Shown: positions 56,123 to 64,000 of the stretch, piece by piece
Layout: each line of letters begins with the position of its first letter
Position numbering within the stretch: position 1 is the stretch's first letter
From: Haloarchaeobius sp. FL176
Lineage (GTDB): Archaea; Halobacteriota; Halobacteria; Halobacteriales; Natrialbaceae
Assembly: GCF_024609245.1 (NCBI RefSeq)
Contig: NZ_JANJYH010000012.1
Location: forward strand, 23,121-87,120
Reading direction: 5' to 3'
DNA: 64,000 bases
Made by a program: the position numbers and the translations under genes
The notes under the pieces: model-generated
Seen by the model: only the letters and a program-made list of their open reading frames with translations
Database searches by the model: none
Told to the model about the DNA's origin: nothing

Positions 56123-57016
56123 TCAGCTTTCCAGTAGTTCGAGCGTGTTCCGAGCTTTCTGCCGCTTCTTCGACACGCGCGAAATGTACGTCTTGACAGT
56201 CTCCACCCCGACACCCATGTTTTCAGCGGCCGACTCATATGACAGACTGCGTACGCGAGTGAGAACCCACGCTTTGTGCTCTTGGTCGCTCAAGTGCGTT
56301 TCTCGCGGTTCGTACAGGGCGTGTTCTAGTCGGTCGGCAATGTCGCGTGCTACCGCGTCCCCAATGATTCCGACGGTTTCGAGTTCGAACGTGAACTCCA
56401 CGTCTTCGGGAGTTGACGGGGATTCCGCTTGTCCGCGTTTTTCATCGTTCTGGTCGTCTGAGTACGGGTACACGGCGTCGTACAATATATCGTATTCATC
56501 CGCTCCATGCACGACGTGTAGTTCTGTTCTGTCGTAGTCTTCAACGGTTAAGACTGCGTAGCCAGCGATATCGTAGATTTCAGCTCGGGGCCGGTTGTCA
56601 GCGTTGTTGTATCCGGGACATTCGCCAACGTACACGGCCTCTCGCGGTTCAGCGTTCCAGATTGTTTCCCAGAACCTTTCGCTCATTACGCCTACTTCCC
56701 CGTTCTCGATTTTGTGTAATTCGTCGGCGAGTGTGGCGAGGTCGTAGGTCTCGATTTCGTACGGGTCGGCGTCGACGGGTTCCGCGCCGTAGTCTTCTAA
56801 GTCGCCGTCGAACACGTAGGATAGGCCGCTCCCGTCAATCGGGAGGTCGTCCCAGTCGTCCGCGTCCATCGCGTAGACAGTGTACGTTCCGCTTTTGTCG
56901 CGCGAGACGACGTAGTGCTTGTGTTCTCGGTGGAGGTCAGGGCTTAGCTCGATTCTGTTCGCGTCGTAATCATGGAGTCTATACGTTGTTTCTGTGTCTC
57001 GTGTATCTATGCTCAT
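56123..57016 (-). CDS. Protein with C-terminal LuxR/sigma-like helix-turn-helix
   Basis: This 297-residue protein is acidic in its first 220 residues (strand-rich, RLHDYDANRIELSPDLHREH), with no domain I know. The last 60 residues form an HTH: HLSDQEHKAWVLTRVRSL, then SYESAAENMGVGVETVKTYI and SRVSKKRQKA, the LuxR/sigma-70 region 4-like pattern. Probably a DNA-binding regulator whose N-terminus senses something; target unknown. Confidence 0.65.
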   Translation of the reverse strand: MSIDTRDTETTYRLHDYDANRIELSPDLHREHKHYVVSRDKSGTYTVYAMDADDWDDLPIDGSGLSYVFDGDLEDYGAEPVDADPYEIETYDLATLADELHKIENGEVGVMSERFWETIWNAEPREAVYVGECPGYNNADNRPRAEIYDIAGYAVLTVEDYDRTELHVVHGADEYDILYDAVYPYSDDQNDEKRGQAESPSTPEDVEFTFELETVGIIGDAVARDIADRLEHALYEPRETHLSDQEHKAWVLTRVRSLSYESAAENMGVGVETVKTYISRVSKKRQKARNTLELLES

Positions 57017-57291
57017 TATCTTTCACGCTACTTTTTCAGCTATCACCCCCGTCAGTGCTGACGTATTCCTTACTGAGAGAGCGACTATCTGAAGGTCTCT
57101 ATGAGGTGCCACGGAACCTTCCGCAACAACACATCAGACACTAATGAGTACGATGAGTCGGCTAATATACTTTCTCTCTGGAATGCGACGCAGTCTATCG
57201 ATTTGTGGTCCCACAATACAGTAACTCCTCGCTCGCTAAGGTCGTTCCCTGACCCCGGACGTTAATAATCAAAATACCCTCAGAGTGGCGT

Positions 57292-57909
57292 ATGGTTGAC
57301 GTAGAATGGGGGATGAAGCGACTGGACCAAGTCTACCACTCTGAGGACCACCTGAAAATGGCGCTGGCAGCCGAACTCTCCCAAATGTACGGTGAAAAGC
57401 GGGTGCGGCTGGAGTGGATGCCGAACTCTGATATGAAGGTCGATATCGGAGTTCGGCGAGAAGATGTGACAATCCCGATTGAGCTGAAATACAAGACTGA
57501 CAGCACTACCGTCGAAGATGACGCATTCGACGAGACCTTCACGCTAAGCCGACAGGGTGCCCACGACCGAGCCCATTACCGTTTCTTCGAGGATATTCGT
57601 CGAGTAGAAGAGATTGTCTCGGAACAAGGCCGCTACGGATATGTCGTCCTACTTACTAACGACTCGAACTATTGGACTGAACCACAGCAGAGCGCACTAT
57701 ACGACGAGTTCAGAGTTCATGAGGGCGTAACCCGTGAAGGGGTCCTCAACTGGTCGGAAATCAAACCGTGGATGGTCAACGGCGGGCACGAGGACCCGCT
57801 TGAACTCGATGGGGAGTACCGCATCGAATGGGCTGATTTCGACTATCGTGATGACATAGGTCTCTCGAAGAACGAGCGCTTCCGTTATCTCGTCCTACGG
57901 ATGGACTGA
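57292..57909 (+). CDS. PD-(D/E)xK-like nuclease-fold protein
   Basis: This 205-residue protein has VDIGVRRED then VTIPIELKYKTDS, matching the nuclease pattern D-x(n)-(E)-x-K with Asp51, Glu64 and Lys66. A glycine/hydrophobic segment (GRYGYVVLLTND) follows as the next core strand. Such folds occur in restriction enzymes and in DNA-repair or defence proteins. The short gap to the AbrB-like gene and the downstream DUF499 operon suggest a role in the same island. Activity is inferred. Confidence 0.6.
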   Translation: MVDVEWGMKRLDQVYHSEDHLKMALAAELSQMYGEKRVRLEWMPNSDMKVDIGVRREDVTIPIELKYKTDSTTVEDDAFDETFTLSRQGAHDRAHYRFFEDIRRVEEIVSEQGRYGYVVLLTNDSNYWTEPQQSALYDEFRVHEGVTREGVLNWSEIKPWMVNGGHEDPLELDGEYRIEWADFDYRDDIGLSKNERFRYLVLRMD

Positions 57910-57969
57910 GAGTTAGTGGGAAGGTGGTTTTGACTCCGAAAGCCACTCGATACAGTAGCAGATTCTGCT

Positions 57970-58113
57970 GTGAGGAAGCAAACCCGGGTTGAAGATACGC
58001 ATAAAGTCGGAATCGCAGTCTCTGCTACCATGGACACCCTCTGGAATGCCCATAGAATCGCCCTTGGATACGATATCGAGAATACGTCGGACGAGAGTTA
58101 CGGGGGTGAGTAG
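57970..58113 (+). CDS. Possible 47-residue protein immediately before the AbrB-like gene
   Basis: A frame from a GTG at 57970 (or an ATG at 58030, 27 residues) reads MRKQTRVEDTHKVGIAVS, then ATMDTLWNAHRIALGYDIE and ends SYGGE. Its TAG stop at 58111-58113 directly abuts the ATG of the AbrB-like gene at 58114, the usual layout of coupled genes. No family; it may be a leader or antitoxin/toxin partner. Low confidence. Confidence 0.35.
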   Translation: MRKQTRVEDTHKVGIAVSATMDTLWNAHRIALGYDIENTSDESYGGE

Positions 58114-58608
58114 ATGGTTCAACTACACAAGGTCAGTGGAAATGCAAAGACCTCGTACGGAGTTTACGTGAACAAAGCCCTGATTGACCTCGCTGGATGG
58201 GAGGATGGGGATTCACTCCGGATTACCGTGATTGACCACGACCTCATCCTCGTCACCCGTGAAAGTATGCCTACAGAGCAATGGATTGAGCTCTACGATG
58301 CGGGCACCACGGGGAAGACCATGGATGAACTGACGCCAGTCGAACTCGTGAGGCTGCTCGATGTAGGAGAAGGCGAAGATGGTCGCCGCCCATCGACCGT
58401 GTCCTCCTTAGCACCTCTCGGCGGTTCTGGCCATCGAATTCTCTTGACGAATGCGGCGAAGCGGCTCCAACTTCATGCGGGGACCGGTATCCGCCGCCGA
58501 GCAAACGAGGGGGTTGTCGTGCTCATCCCGACTCCGACAGCAACTGATGAAGTCAATAAGCGAGCAAAAGACGTTCTCGATGCTCGCGGAGCACAGATAT
58601 CTGGTTAG
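58114..58608 (+). CDS. AbrB/SpoVT-like domain protein
   Basis: This 164-residue protein has an N-terminal AbrB-like fold: TSYGVYVNKALIDLAGWEDG, DSLRITVIDHDLILVTRES (swapped-hairpin beta strands). A second region (residues 85-160) ends with VVVLIPTPTATDEVNKRAKD. AbrB proteins bind DNA as transition-state regulators or antitoxins. It precedes a 460-bp region with repeated palindromes and the DUF499 operon, so it is the natural candidate to regulate that operon. Confidence 0.65.
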   Translation: MVQLHKVSGNAKTSYGVYVNKALIDLAGWEDGDSLRITVIDHDLILVTRESMPTEQWIELYDAGTTGKTMDELTPVELVRLLDVGEGEDGRRPSTVSSLAPLGGSGHRILLTNAAKRLQLHAGTGIRRRANEGVVVLIPTPTATDEVNKRAKDVLDARGAQISG

Positions 58609-59067
58609 GCACGGAGAATCCCCCTTCAACCGTGGTAGGTAAATACGGCTGAAACGTAGGTAAAAGCACAGCAGAGACGCTGAAGCGGGGGTCGAGGCCC
58701 CTACAGCAGCGGTGGACCACCAACCTACCAGTGTTGGCAGGTCGGATTCGCGGGAATCTGGTAGCAACCCACCGGTTCAGCCCAAAAATAGAGAAATAAA
58801 GCCGAAATCTAGCCGGACTCTCTCTGTACTCCCCTATATAGCCTCCTCGGTTAGGAGGCAGTTTACTACCTACAGGGGGTCCCACGGAGGTCCCGCTGTC
58901 AGTTAGACCAAAATCTGTCCTACCAACACTGGTAGGTCAGAATACTACCACACTGTTCGGAGGAACCGATATTCACTACCACCAATAGAATCATTGACTA
59001 TTATTGTCGAAGCCGGAAACGGACGTAACTACTTACTACCCCCACTGCATCTGTCCCGATATCATCA
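58609..59067. promoter_or_regulatory. DUF499-operon control region with repeated palindromes
   Basis: There is no gene in this 459-bp stretch. Two copies of the inverted repeat cctacca-nnnn-tggtagg are present: 58919-58936 is perfect, and 58724-58741 has one mismatch (tggcagg). Half-sites tggtaggt occur again at 58633-58640. A separate stem gcctcct-cggtt-aggaggc lies at 58841-58859, right after the TATA-like cctatata (58834-58840). These look like operators and a promoter for the operon that starts at 59068. Confidence 0.65.
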
Positions 59068-62000
59068 ATGCCTCCACAAGTTCCCACACTCTTTGAGTCG
59101 TGTACTCCACACGACGACGTGCTGTCCGGGTCACTCTCGGAAAACGAGTTCGCGGCGAAGCTCTCCGATGTGGTCTTCCGAGCGGATGAGGCTCCGGACA
59201 TCTACGGCGACCCCGACACCTTCTTCTCGAAGACGTATGCAACAGACGGGCTACAAGACCTTCTGACGCTCCTCGCCAAGCGCTACGCAGGGAAGGAGAC
59301 GGGAGAATTCAGCGGTGAGGACGGGTTGCTCTCTCTCGACACCGTGTTCGGGGGAGGGAAAACGCACTCGCAGATAGCTGCCTATCACTTCTCCCAAAAC
59401 CCGGATGCTATCGAGGATTTGGAGAAATATATCGTCGACGAGGAGGCGTTGGCCGAGTTCGAGAACATCAAAAATGACCTCTCTGTTCGAACAGCCGTTT
59501 TCGAGGGAGGTTACGTCAGCGCGACCAACGCCAAGTGCAACAAGGACGACGAGAACGCCCCGAATACGCAGACGATGTGGGGCGAGCTCGCGTATCAGCT
59601 CGCTGGAGCGGACGGATACGCGAAGTTTAGCGAGTACGATGACAACCGCGTCGCACCCGGAGAGTCGGACATCACGGAACTCTTCGACACACTCGACGAC
59701 CCGGGACTGGTGCTCATCGACGAGGTAGCCCAATACTTCGAACAGGCTGCCGCAGTCGGCGTCGAAGATTCGACGTTGGCCGACCAGACTAACTCGTTCC
59801 TTTGGTCGCTTATGCGAGCGAGCCAGAACACGGACGCAGTCACGGTCATCCTTTCAGTTTCTGCTACTGCGTTCGAGGACCGCGCGAAAGAGGTGCAGGA
59901 CCTCATCGACGACCTTGACGATATCTCCGAGCGGACCGAGCACTCGGTGACTCCTACCGAGGACGACGAGGTCGCGGCAGTCCTGCAACACCGTCTGTTC
60001 GAATCCGTCGATGACGATGTCGCTGCCCGAGTCGCCGAGGAGTACCAGAGCTACTATCGCAAGTTCGAGGACGAACTCCCCGACCGGGTGACCAAAGCCG
60101 AGTTCCGCGAGCAGCTCGAACAGGCCTATCCGTTCCACCCGACGCTCATTGACCTGCTCGGGAAGGAGATTGACACGCTCCCGAGCTTCCAGCGCACGCG
60201 CGGTGCGCTCAAACTTGTCTCACGAGCAGTCCACCGCATCTGGAACGACCGAGACACCAACGAGGGCCGCCACTACGTCCGGACATTCGATATGCACCCC
60301 TCGGACGACCACGTCTGGTCGACGCTACTCGACCTCTTCGAGCACATCGAGCAGGACCTCCGGACGGCCTCGAAGTCGGACATCTACACGAACGACGGCA
60401 AGGCCGCGTGTCAGTACGAAGACGACAACTGGACGCCGATGGGCCACCCGCCGATTGCGACTCATCTCGGCACGAGCATCCTTTGGAAGAGCATCGTCTC
60501 CGGGGGGAATCGCGGTCGTGGTGTAACTCGACGGAAGCTCTGGGAGATGATTCTGGAACCCGGGGTCGAGCTCGACCACTACCGTGATGCTCTGAAGAAC
60601 CTGAACGAGACGGGGTCGAACCCAGACACGGAGGCATTCTTCCTCTACGAAACAGAGAACGGACTTCTCCGATTCAAAGGCGAACCCAAAATCTCGAAGC
60701 TAATCACGAACGAGGCGCAGCAAATCGAGCCGGGCGTCGCTCGGAACCGACTCGAACAGACGATTCGTGGAGCTCTCGGTGGTGGGGTCTTCGAAACCAT
60801 CTACGACCCACAGGCCCCCTACGAGGTCCCTGACGACTACGACACGGTGCGGCTCTGCGTGATGGGATTCGACGCAGTGACCGTCACCAGCGACCTCGAC
60901 AAGCCTCCAGAGCTACTCCAGACGCTGGCGAACAAAACTGGCAACTCGCCGGGCTCGGAAAAGAAGCGAGTCTTCCGCAACAACCTCGTCTTCCTCGCTG
61001 CTGGCGAGCAAGAGACAGACGGGGCGCTCGACCACGCACGGCGCGTGAAAGCGATGGAGCGGATTCTCAACGGAGAGGCGTGGGAGGCCGAGCTCAACAG
61101 CGCTCAGCGCGACGACCTCGACGAGCGCCTCCAAAAGGAATCGGCTCTCCTCGGTGAATCCGTCCGACAATCCTATCGGCACCTTTACTACCCAGACTCC
61201 GACGGGCTATCGAACGATACCATCGACTCAGTCAACGACAGCTCGGACCTCCACGACATCGTCTTCGAGAATCTGGAGAGCCTCGACAAGCTCATCACGC
61301 AGGACGAGGGCGCACTCGGCACGACGTGGTTCCGGAACCGTATCTGGCAGTCGGAGCCAGACTCGATGACGACGCTGGACATCCGCAAGCTCGTCGCGAA
61401 GCGGACGGACATCCGCATCCTCCTCGACCCGAGGCCGCTACGAGCCACCATCCGGGCCGTGACGACCAGCGACATGTCGACGTACGTGTTCTGGGACGAT
61501 ACTGCCGACGAAGGCTACTGCTCGGAGGGAATGACTGTGAACACCGCGGAAGGTGAGAAAACGCTCTCCGAGGCAGAGCAGATGTCGGCAGACCTCCCGA
61601 TGTCGAGTGTCCTGATTAGCGACGACCACCACGTCTACGGGGACGGGGAGAAACTGCTCGCCGAGCACGACCTCGACTTCCCCGAGGGGACCGAGGAAGG
61701 AGGCGAAGACCAAGGTGGCTCGGAAGGAGGAAGCAGTAGTGGTACTGGCGGCACGGGCGGAGGTACCAGCGGTGGTGGGACTGGTGGGGGAATCAGTCCG
61801 CCGCGGCGTTCCGAACTGTCGTTCAACGTCAGCACGGACTCGCCGAGTGCAATCACGGGCGCGTTCTCGGACGTGAACGGCGGCATCGACCAGAAGAAGA
61901 TGCGTCTGCGGGACAACTACGACGTGTCCAGCAGCGATATCGTCGTCGAGGTCGACGCCATCGAAATCGAATTGGAGGGCGACCAAGTCTGGGAGCGGGC

Positions 62001-62376
62001 GTGGTTCATTTCGAACAAGCTCAAAGATTTAGATACCATCGGGGAAGCAACCTCCATCGTGTTCGAATACGTCGCACAAGGAGCCGACACCTCTGCCAGT
62101 GTCTTCGAGGCTGGCTTCGAGGGGTCTGCAGCCGAGTTCGCCGACCACTTCGGGACGAACCATATCCCGGAGAGCTTCATCAGCGCGGGCGGGGACTCGG
62201 AAGGAGAAGCAGTCCTGACTATCGACACAGAGTCGATGGAGGACAGCTCCCGTGAAGCAACTCTCGACGTACTACAGGAGGCACTCGAAAGCCTCGGTGG
62301 GATTAACAACGTGGAACTGGTCGTCTCAGGAGTTGTGAAAGAGGCATCGGAGCAGAGTGAAGAGGTGAGTGCATGA
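59068..62376 (+). CDS. DUF499-family ATPase
   Basis: This 1,102-residue protein has an AAA-like domain with Walker A LDTVFGGGKTHSQIAA and Walker B PGLVLIDEVAQYFE, then LSVSATAFEDRAKEV and the DUF499 segment IDLLGKEIDTLPSFQRTRG (positions about 350-375). The C-terminal part has a Ser/Gly-rich linker near residues 890-910 and a last domain (LSFNVSTDSPSAITGAF). DUF499 ATPases occur with DUF1156 DNA methylases in archaeal and bacterial defence islands. Its codon use is GC-rich like the chromosome, unlike the methylase two genes on. The stop overlaps the next start in ATGA. Confidence 0.88.
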   Translation: MPPQVPTLFESCTPHDDVLSGSLSENEFAAKLSDVVFRADEAPDIYGDPDTFFSKTYATDGLQDLLTLLAKRYAGKETGEFSGEDGLLSLDTVFGGGKTHSQIAAYHFSQNPDAIEDLEKYIVDEEALAEFENIKNDLSVRTAVFEGGYVSATNAKCNKDDENAPNTQTMWGELAYQLAGADGYAKFSEYDDNRVAPGESDITELFDTLDDPGLVLIDEVAQYFEQAAAVGVEDSTLADQTNSFLWSLMRASQNTDAVTVILSVSATAFEDRAKEVQDLIDDLDDISERTEHSVTPTEDDEVAAVLQHRLFESVDDDVAARVAEEYQSYYRKFEDELPDRVTKAEFREQLEQAYPFHPTLIDLLGKEIDTLPSFQRTRGALKLVSRAVHRIWNDRDTNEGRHYVRTFDMHPSDDHVWSTLLDLFEHIEQDLRTASKSDIYTNDGKAACQYEDDNWTPMGHPPIATHLGTSILWKSIVSGGNRGRGVTRRKLWEMILEPGVELDHYRDALKNLNETGSNPDTEAFFLYETENGLLRFKGEPKISKLITNEAQQIEPGVARNRLEQTIRGALGGGVFETIYDPQAPYEVPDDYDTVRLCVMGFDAVTVTSDLDKPPELLQTLANKTGNSPGSEKKRVFRNNLVFLAAGEQETDGALDHARRVKAMERILNGEAWEAELNSAQRDDLDERLQKESALLGESVRQSYRHLYYPDSDGLSNDTIDSVNDSSDLHDIVFENLESLDKLITQDEGALGTTWFRNRIWQSEPDSMTTLDIRKLVAKRTDIRILLDPRPLRATIRAVTTSDMSTYVFWDDTADEGYCSEGMTVNTAEGEKTLSEAEQMSADLPMSSVLISDDHHVYGDGEKLLAEHDLDFPEGTEEGGEDQGGSEGGSSSGTGGTGGGTSGGGTGGGISPPRRSELSFNVSTDSPSAITGAFSDVNGGIDQKKMRLRDNYDVSSSDIVVEVDAIEIELEGDQVWERAWFISNKLKDLDTIGEATSIVFEYVAQGADTSASVFEAGFEGSAAEFADHFGTNHIPESFISAGGDSEGEAVLTIDTESMEDSSREATLDVLQEALESLGGINNVELVVSGVVKEASEQSEEVSA

Positions 62377-63005
62377 GCATTGAGGCGGAGTCGTTCGCCT
62401 ACGGTAGTAGCATGTACGGCGGCCGGCCGACGTTCGCCTTGACGCGTCGGCTAGGCGACGACGCGGGTCTCACGCTATATGAACTGATTCCCGAAGACCT
62501 CGCAGATGGACGCCAGAAGCGGTTCAGTCGAGCGAACAGCAACCGGACGCTCACGAGGACCGGCATCACGGACGCGATTCCGGACGCACAGGAAGATTCG
62601 ACCGGCGTCCTCGACCTCTCCAACGTCGGGGCACCTTCTGCCCGCACTCCCAACGACTGGCAGTGGAACGATTGGTGTGCCCTGAAAATCACGACCCTCT
62701 CCGACAGCCGTCAGCAGGCCGTTCACCGGTTGGTGCGTGACGTGCTGAACGACAGTGGGATTGACACCGATTTCGTGATGCGCGGAGAGGGCTCGGCCGT
62801 ACTCTCCGAAAGTAGCGGGATTCGACTGACCATCGCGTTCCTCGCGATGAAGCGGCTCCAGAAGTATGAGAAGCTGACTACTGTCGCGGACAGCATCGCA
62901 CGGATGAGTCTGGAGGAGTGCTACTACTGGCACGCGAAGTGCCGGTCTCCATCCAGTCCGAACGGAGTGAAAGCGCTGCGAGTACTGCTTGCCGACCATC
63001 TCTAA
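62373..63005 (+). CDS. Hypothetical protein of the DUF499 operon
   Basis: This 210-residue protein begins MSIEAESFAYGSSMYGGRPTF and has RLTIAFLAMKRLQKYEKL with ARMSLEECYYWHAKC near the end. It is translationally coupled to the DUF499 ATPase (ATGA overlap) and lies 6 bp before the methylase. I know no function. Small genes in this position are usual between DUF499 and DUF1156, so it may be a structural or regulatory subunit of the complex. Confidence 0.7.
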   Translation: MSIEAESFAYGSSMYGGRPTFALTRRLGDDAGLTLYELIPEDLADGRQKRFSRANSNRTLTRTGITDAIPDAQEDSTGVLDLSNVGAPSARTPNDWQWNDWCALKITTLSDSRQQAVHRLVRDVLNDSGIDTDFVMRGEGSAVLSESSGIRLTIAFLAMKRLQKYEKLTTVADSIARMSLEECYYWHAKCRSPSSPNGVKALRVLLADHL

Positions 63006-63011
63006 CAACTC

Positions 63012-63890
63012 ATGACTGACAACACCGATTCAGTAGAGGACCGCAAGTTCAAACCCGTCAAAGCCGAATCAGTTCTCCCGACAAAAACCGTGGGAATAGA
63101 GTGCCTGAAAGAGGCTAATCCGGAGACTATGTCTCCTCACCGGAATATCTTCAAATGGTTTGCTCGGCGACCTACCGCAGCGACACGGCTAGCGATTTTG
63201 GCATCAATTCTCCCACAGGATGTTTCCGATGAAGAACTCCTCAAATATCTGTGTGTAGGACCGAAGGAAAATATAGATGGGAATCTCTCCGATTACGTTC
63301 TCCGAAAATACTCAACCAAAGACAATCGTTCAGGAACTATTGAAGAGCACTTTGGTTACGAATACCCACACCGCCGAGTCCCGTCTGAGTCTGAATTTGA
63401 GAACCTGCATGAGCAACTAAGAGAACACTGGGATGGAGACTTACCAGTAGTTCTTGACCCGACAGCGGGCGGAGGGACGATTCCGTTAGAAGCTCTTCGA
63501 TACCGTCTCCCGACGATTTCTAATGAGCTAAATCCGGTCGCGTGGTTGCTCAACAAGGTTATCCTTGACTACGCGGTCTCTGTCGGGTCAATTCAATCTG
63601 AACTGGAGAAGTGGATGTCGGAGATTGAGAGCCATGTTGAGAAGGAACTCAGCCAATTTTTCCCCGAAAGGAACGGGGTTGCGCCAAGCCACTATTACCG
63701 GGCGTATAGTATTGAGTGTCCCTCCTGTGGCGGGAGACTACCTATAACGAACCGCTGGTATTTCAACCGAAGACGTAACGCTGCCGTATACCCCCTCTTC
63801 GAAGAAGAGAGACTCCAGTTCAAGGTTATTGACCCTACGGAATACGATACCCGAGAAGGATATGACCCCAATTCATCCGTCTTTAGTTAA
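63012..63890 (+). CDS. DUF1156-type DNA methylase, truncated
   Basis: The gene encodes only 292 residues. It has the N-terminal signature KTVGIECLKEANPETMSPHR and FKWFARRPTAATRLAI, the methyltransferase segment VVLDPTAGGGTIPLEALRY, and SNELNPVAWLLN (SAM-binding/NPVA). A CPSCGGR zinc element follows. Full DUF1156 enzymes run to about 900 residues, so the catalytic NPPY-like half is missing. The break coincides with the C-terminus of a transposase on the other strand. The gene is AT-richer than the DUF499 gene. It is probably interrupted by an insertion sequence. Confidence 0.75.
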   Translation: MTDNTDSVEDRKFKPVKAESVLPTKTVGIECLKEANPETMSPHRNIFKWFARRPTAATRLAILASILPQDVSDEELLKYLCVGPKENIDGNLSDYVLRKYSTKDNRSGTIEEHFGYEYPHRRVPSESEFENLHEQLREHWDGDLPVVLDPTAGGGTIPLEALRYRLPTISNELNPVAWLLNKVILDYAVSVGSIQSELEKWMSEIESHVEKELSQFFPERNGVAPSHYYRAYSIECPSCGGRLPITNRWYFNRRRNAAVYPLFEEERLQFKVIDPTEYDTREGYDPNSSVFS

Positions 63891-64000
63891 GCCTCACACC
63901 TCGGTTGTGTAGCGGTAGCGAGCGTCTCTTGTAAGATTGGTCGTCGCTTGTGGATCTTTTGAGCGTCTTCGATCAGCCGGTCGAGCAGCGGCGGTGGTGA
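63887..64000 (-). mobile_element. C-terminal fragment of a transposase-like gene (probable IS) at the window edge
   Basis: The minus-strand frame from 64000 to a TAA at 63887-63889 reads SPPPLLDRLIEDAQKIHKRR followed by PILQETLATATQPRCEA. A run of 37 residues with a clean stop overlapping the truncated methylase stop by two bases suggests the end of a transposase gene in an insertion sequence. I cannot name the IS family from this piece, and no terminal inverted repeat could be located. Confidence 0.45.

Larger units (their letters stand above)
35959..64000. mobile_element. Integrated element carrying a defence island, right end outside window
   Basis: The left end is the 3'-half tRNA-His. 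The first substantial gene is a tyrosine recombinase. From here to the right edge the DNA is less GC-rich than the preceding 35 kb and genes are accessory: CBASS, a sacsin-like ATPase, a DUF499/DUF1156 operon, a second recombinase, decayed genes and many small unknowns. I found no intact tRNA-His or second copy of the att core, so the right boundary lies past 64000, or several nested elements are present. The extent is inference. Confidence 0.6.

Overview
This window is from a haloarchaeon (class Halobacteria). The left 35 kb is very GC-rich and its proteins are acidic. It carries Tat-type lipoproteins with SRR(N/Q)FL signals, ribosomal protein L40e, Tsr3 and Trm1, the bacterial-type repair proteins UvrB and UvrC typical of haloarchaea, and families largely confined to this group (DUF5786, DUF5305, DUF4013, DUF7342). 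I cannot name the species.

Positions 1-35,320 are ordinary chromosome. In order: a flavin monooxygenase (cut by the left edge) and an ATP-grasp ligase; a divergent Lrp regulator and glutamine synthetase; a YihY-type membrane protein with a coiled-coil partner; Trm1; a secreted HExxH protein with calcium-binding repeats and unusually low GC; a SWIM-zinc protein and HisH; a phosphonate-type ABC importer (phnD-phnC-phnE); a family 4 uracil-DNA glycosylase; DUF99/DUF5786; an MBL hydrolase; L40e; Tsr3; a frameshifted SpoIIM-like remnant; a peroxiredoxin with a helical tail; SerS; UvrB; an esterase; an ABC exporter; DUF4013; UvrC; a zinc-containing DEAD/DEAH helicase; a cupin; a site-2 protease with CBS domains; and a DUF5305 protein. 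Two copies of a dispersed intergenic repeat lie near 17.1 kb and 29.7 kb.

At 35,462-36,003 there is an unusual junction. It holds five copies of the 3' end of a tRNA-His gene, three of them inside perfect 111-bp tandem repeats. It ends in a 3'-half tRNA-His fragment that looks like the left attachment site of an integrated element. To its right the base composition drops and gene content becomes accessory through to the right edge. No intact tRNA-His was found, so the other end of the element (more than 28 kb long) lies beyond the window.

The element is a defence island. Next to a tyrosine recombinase and small winged-helix proteins lies a three-gene operon: a TGT-like TIM-barrel protein, a CD-NTase and a two-TM SLATT effector. 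This looks like a reduced type IV CBASS. It is divergent from a TrmB-like regulator whose promoter contains palindromes. Further right are a decayed GmrSD/HNH gene, a trypsin-like protease, a 1,979-residue sacsin/DUF3883 GHKL ATPase, a second recombinase, several unknown small genes, a PD-(D/E)xK-like protein, and an AbrB-like protein. Last comes a DUF499 ATPase / unknown / DUF1156 DNA-methylase operon, whose promoter region carries repeated palindromes. The methylase is cut short at about 290 residues where what appears to be an insertion sequence begins at the right edge.
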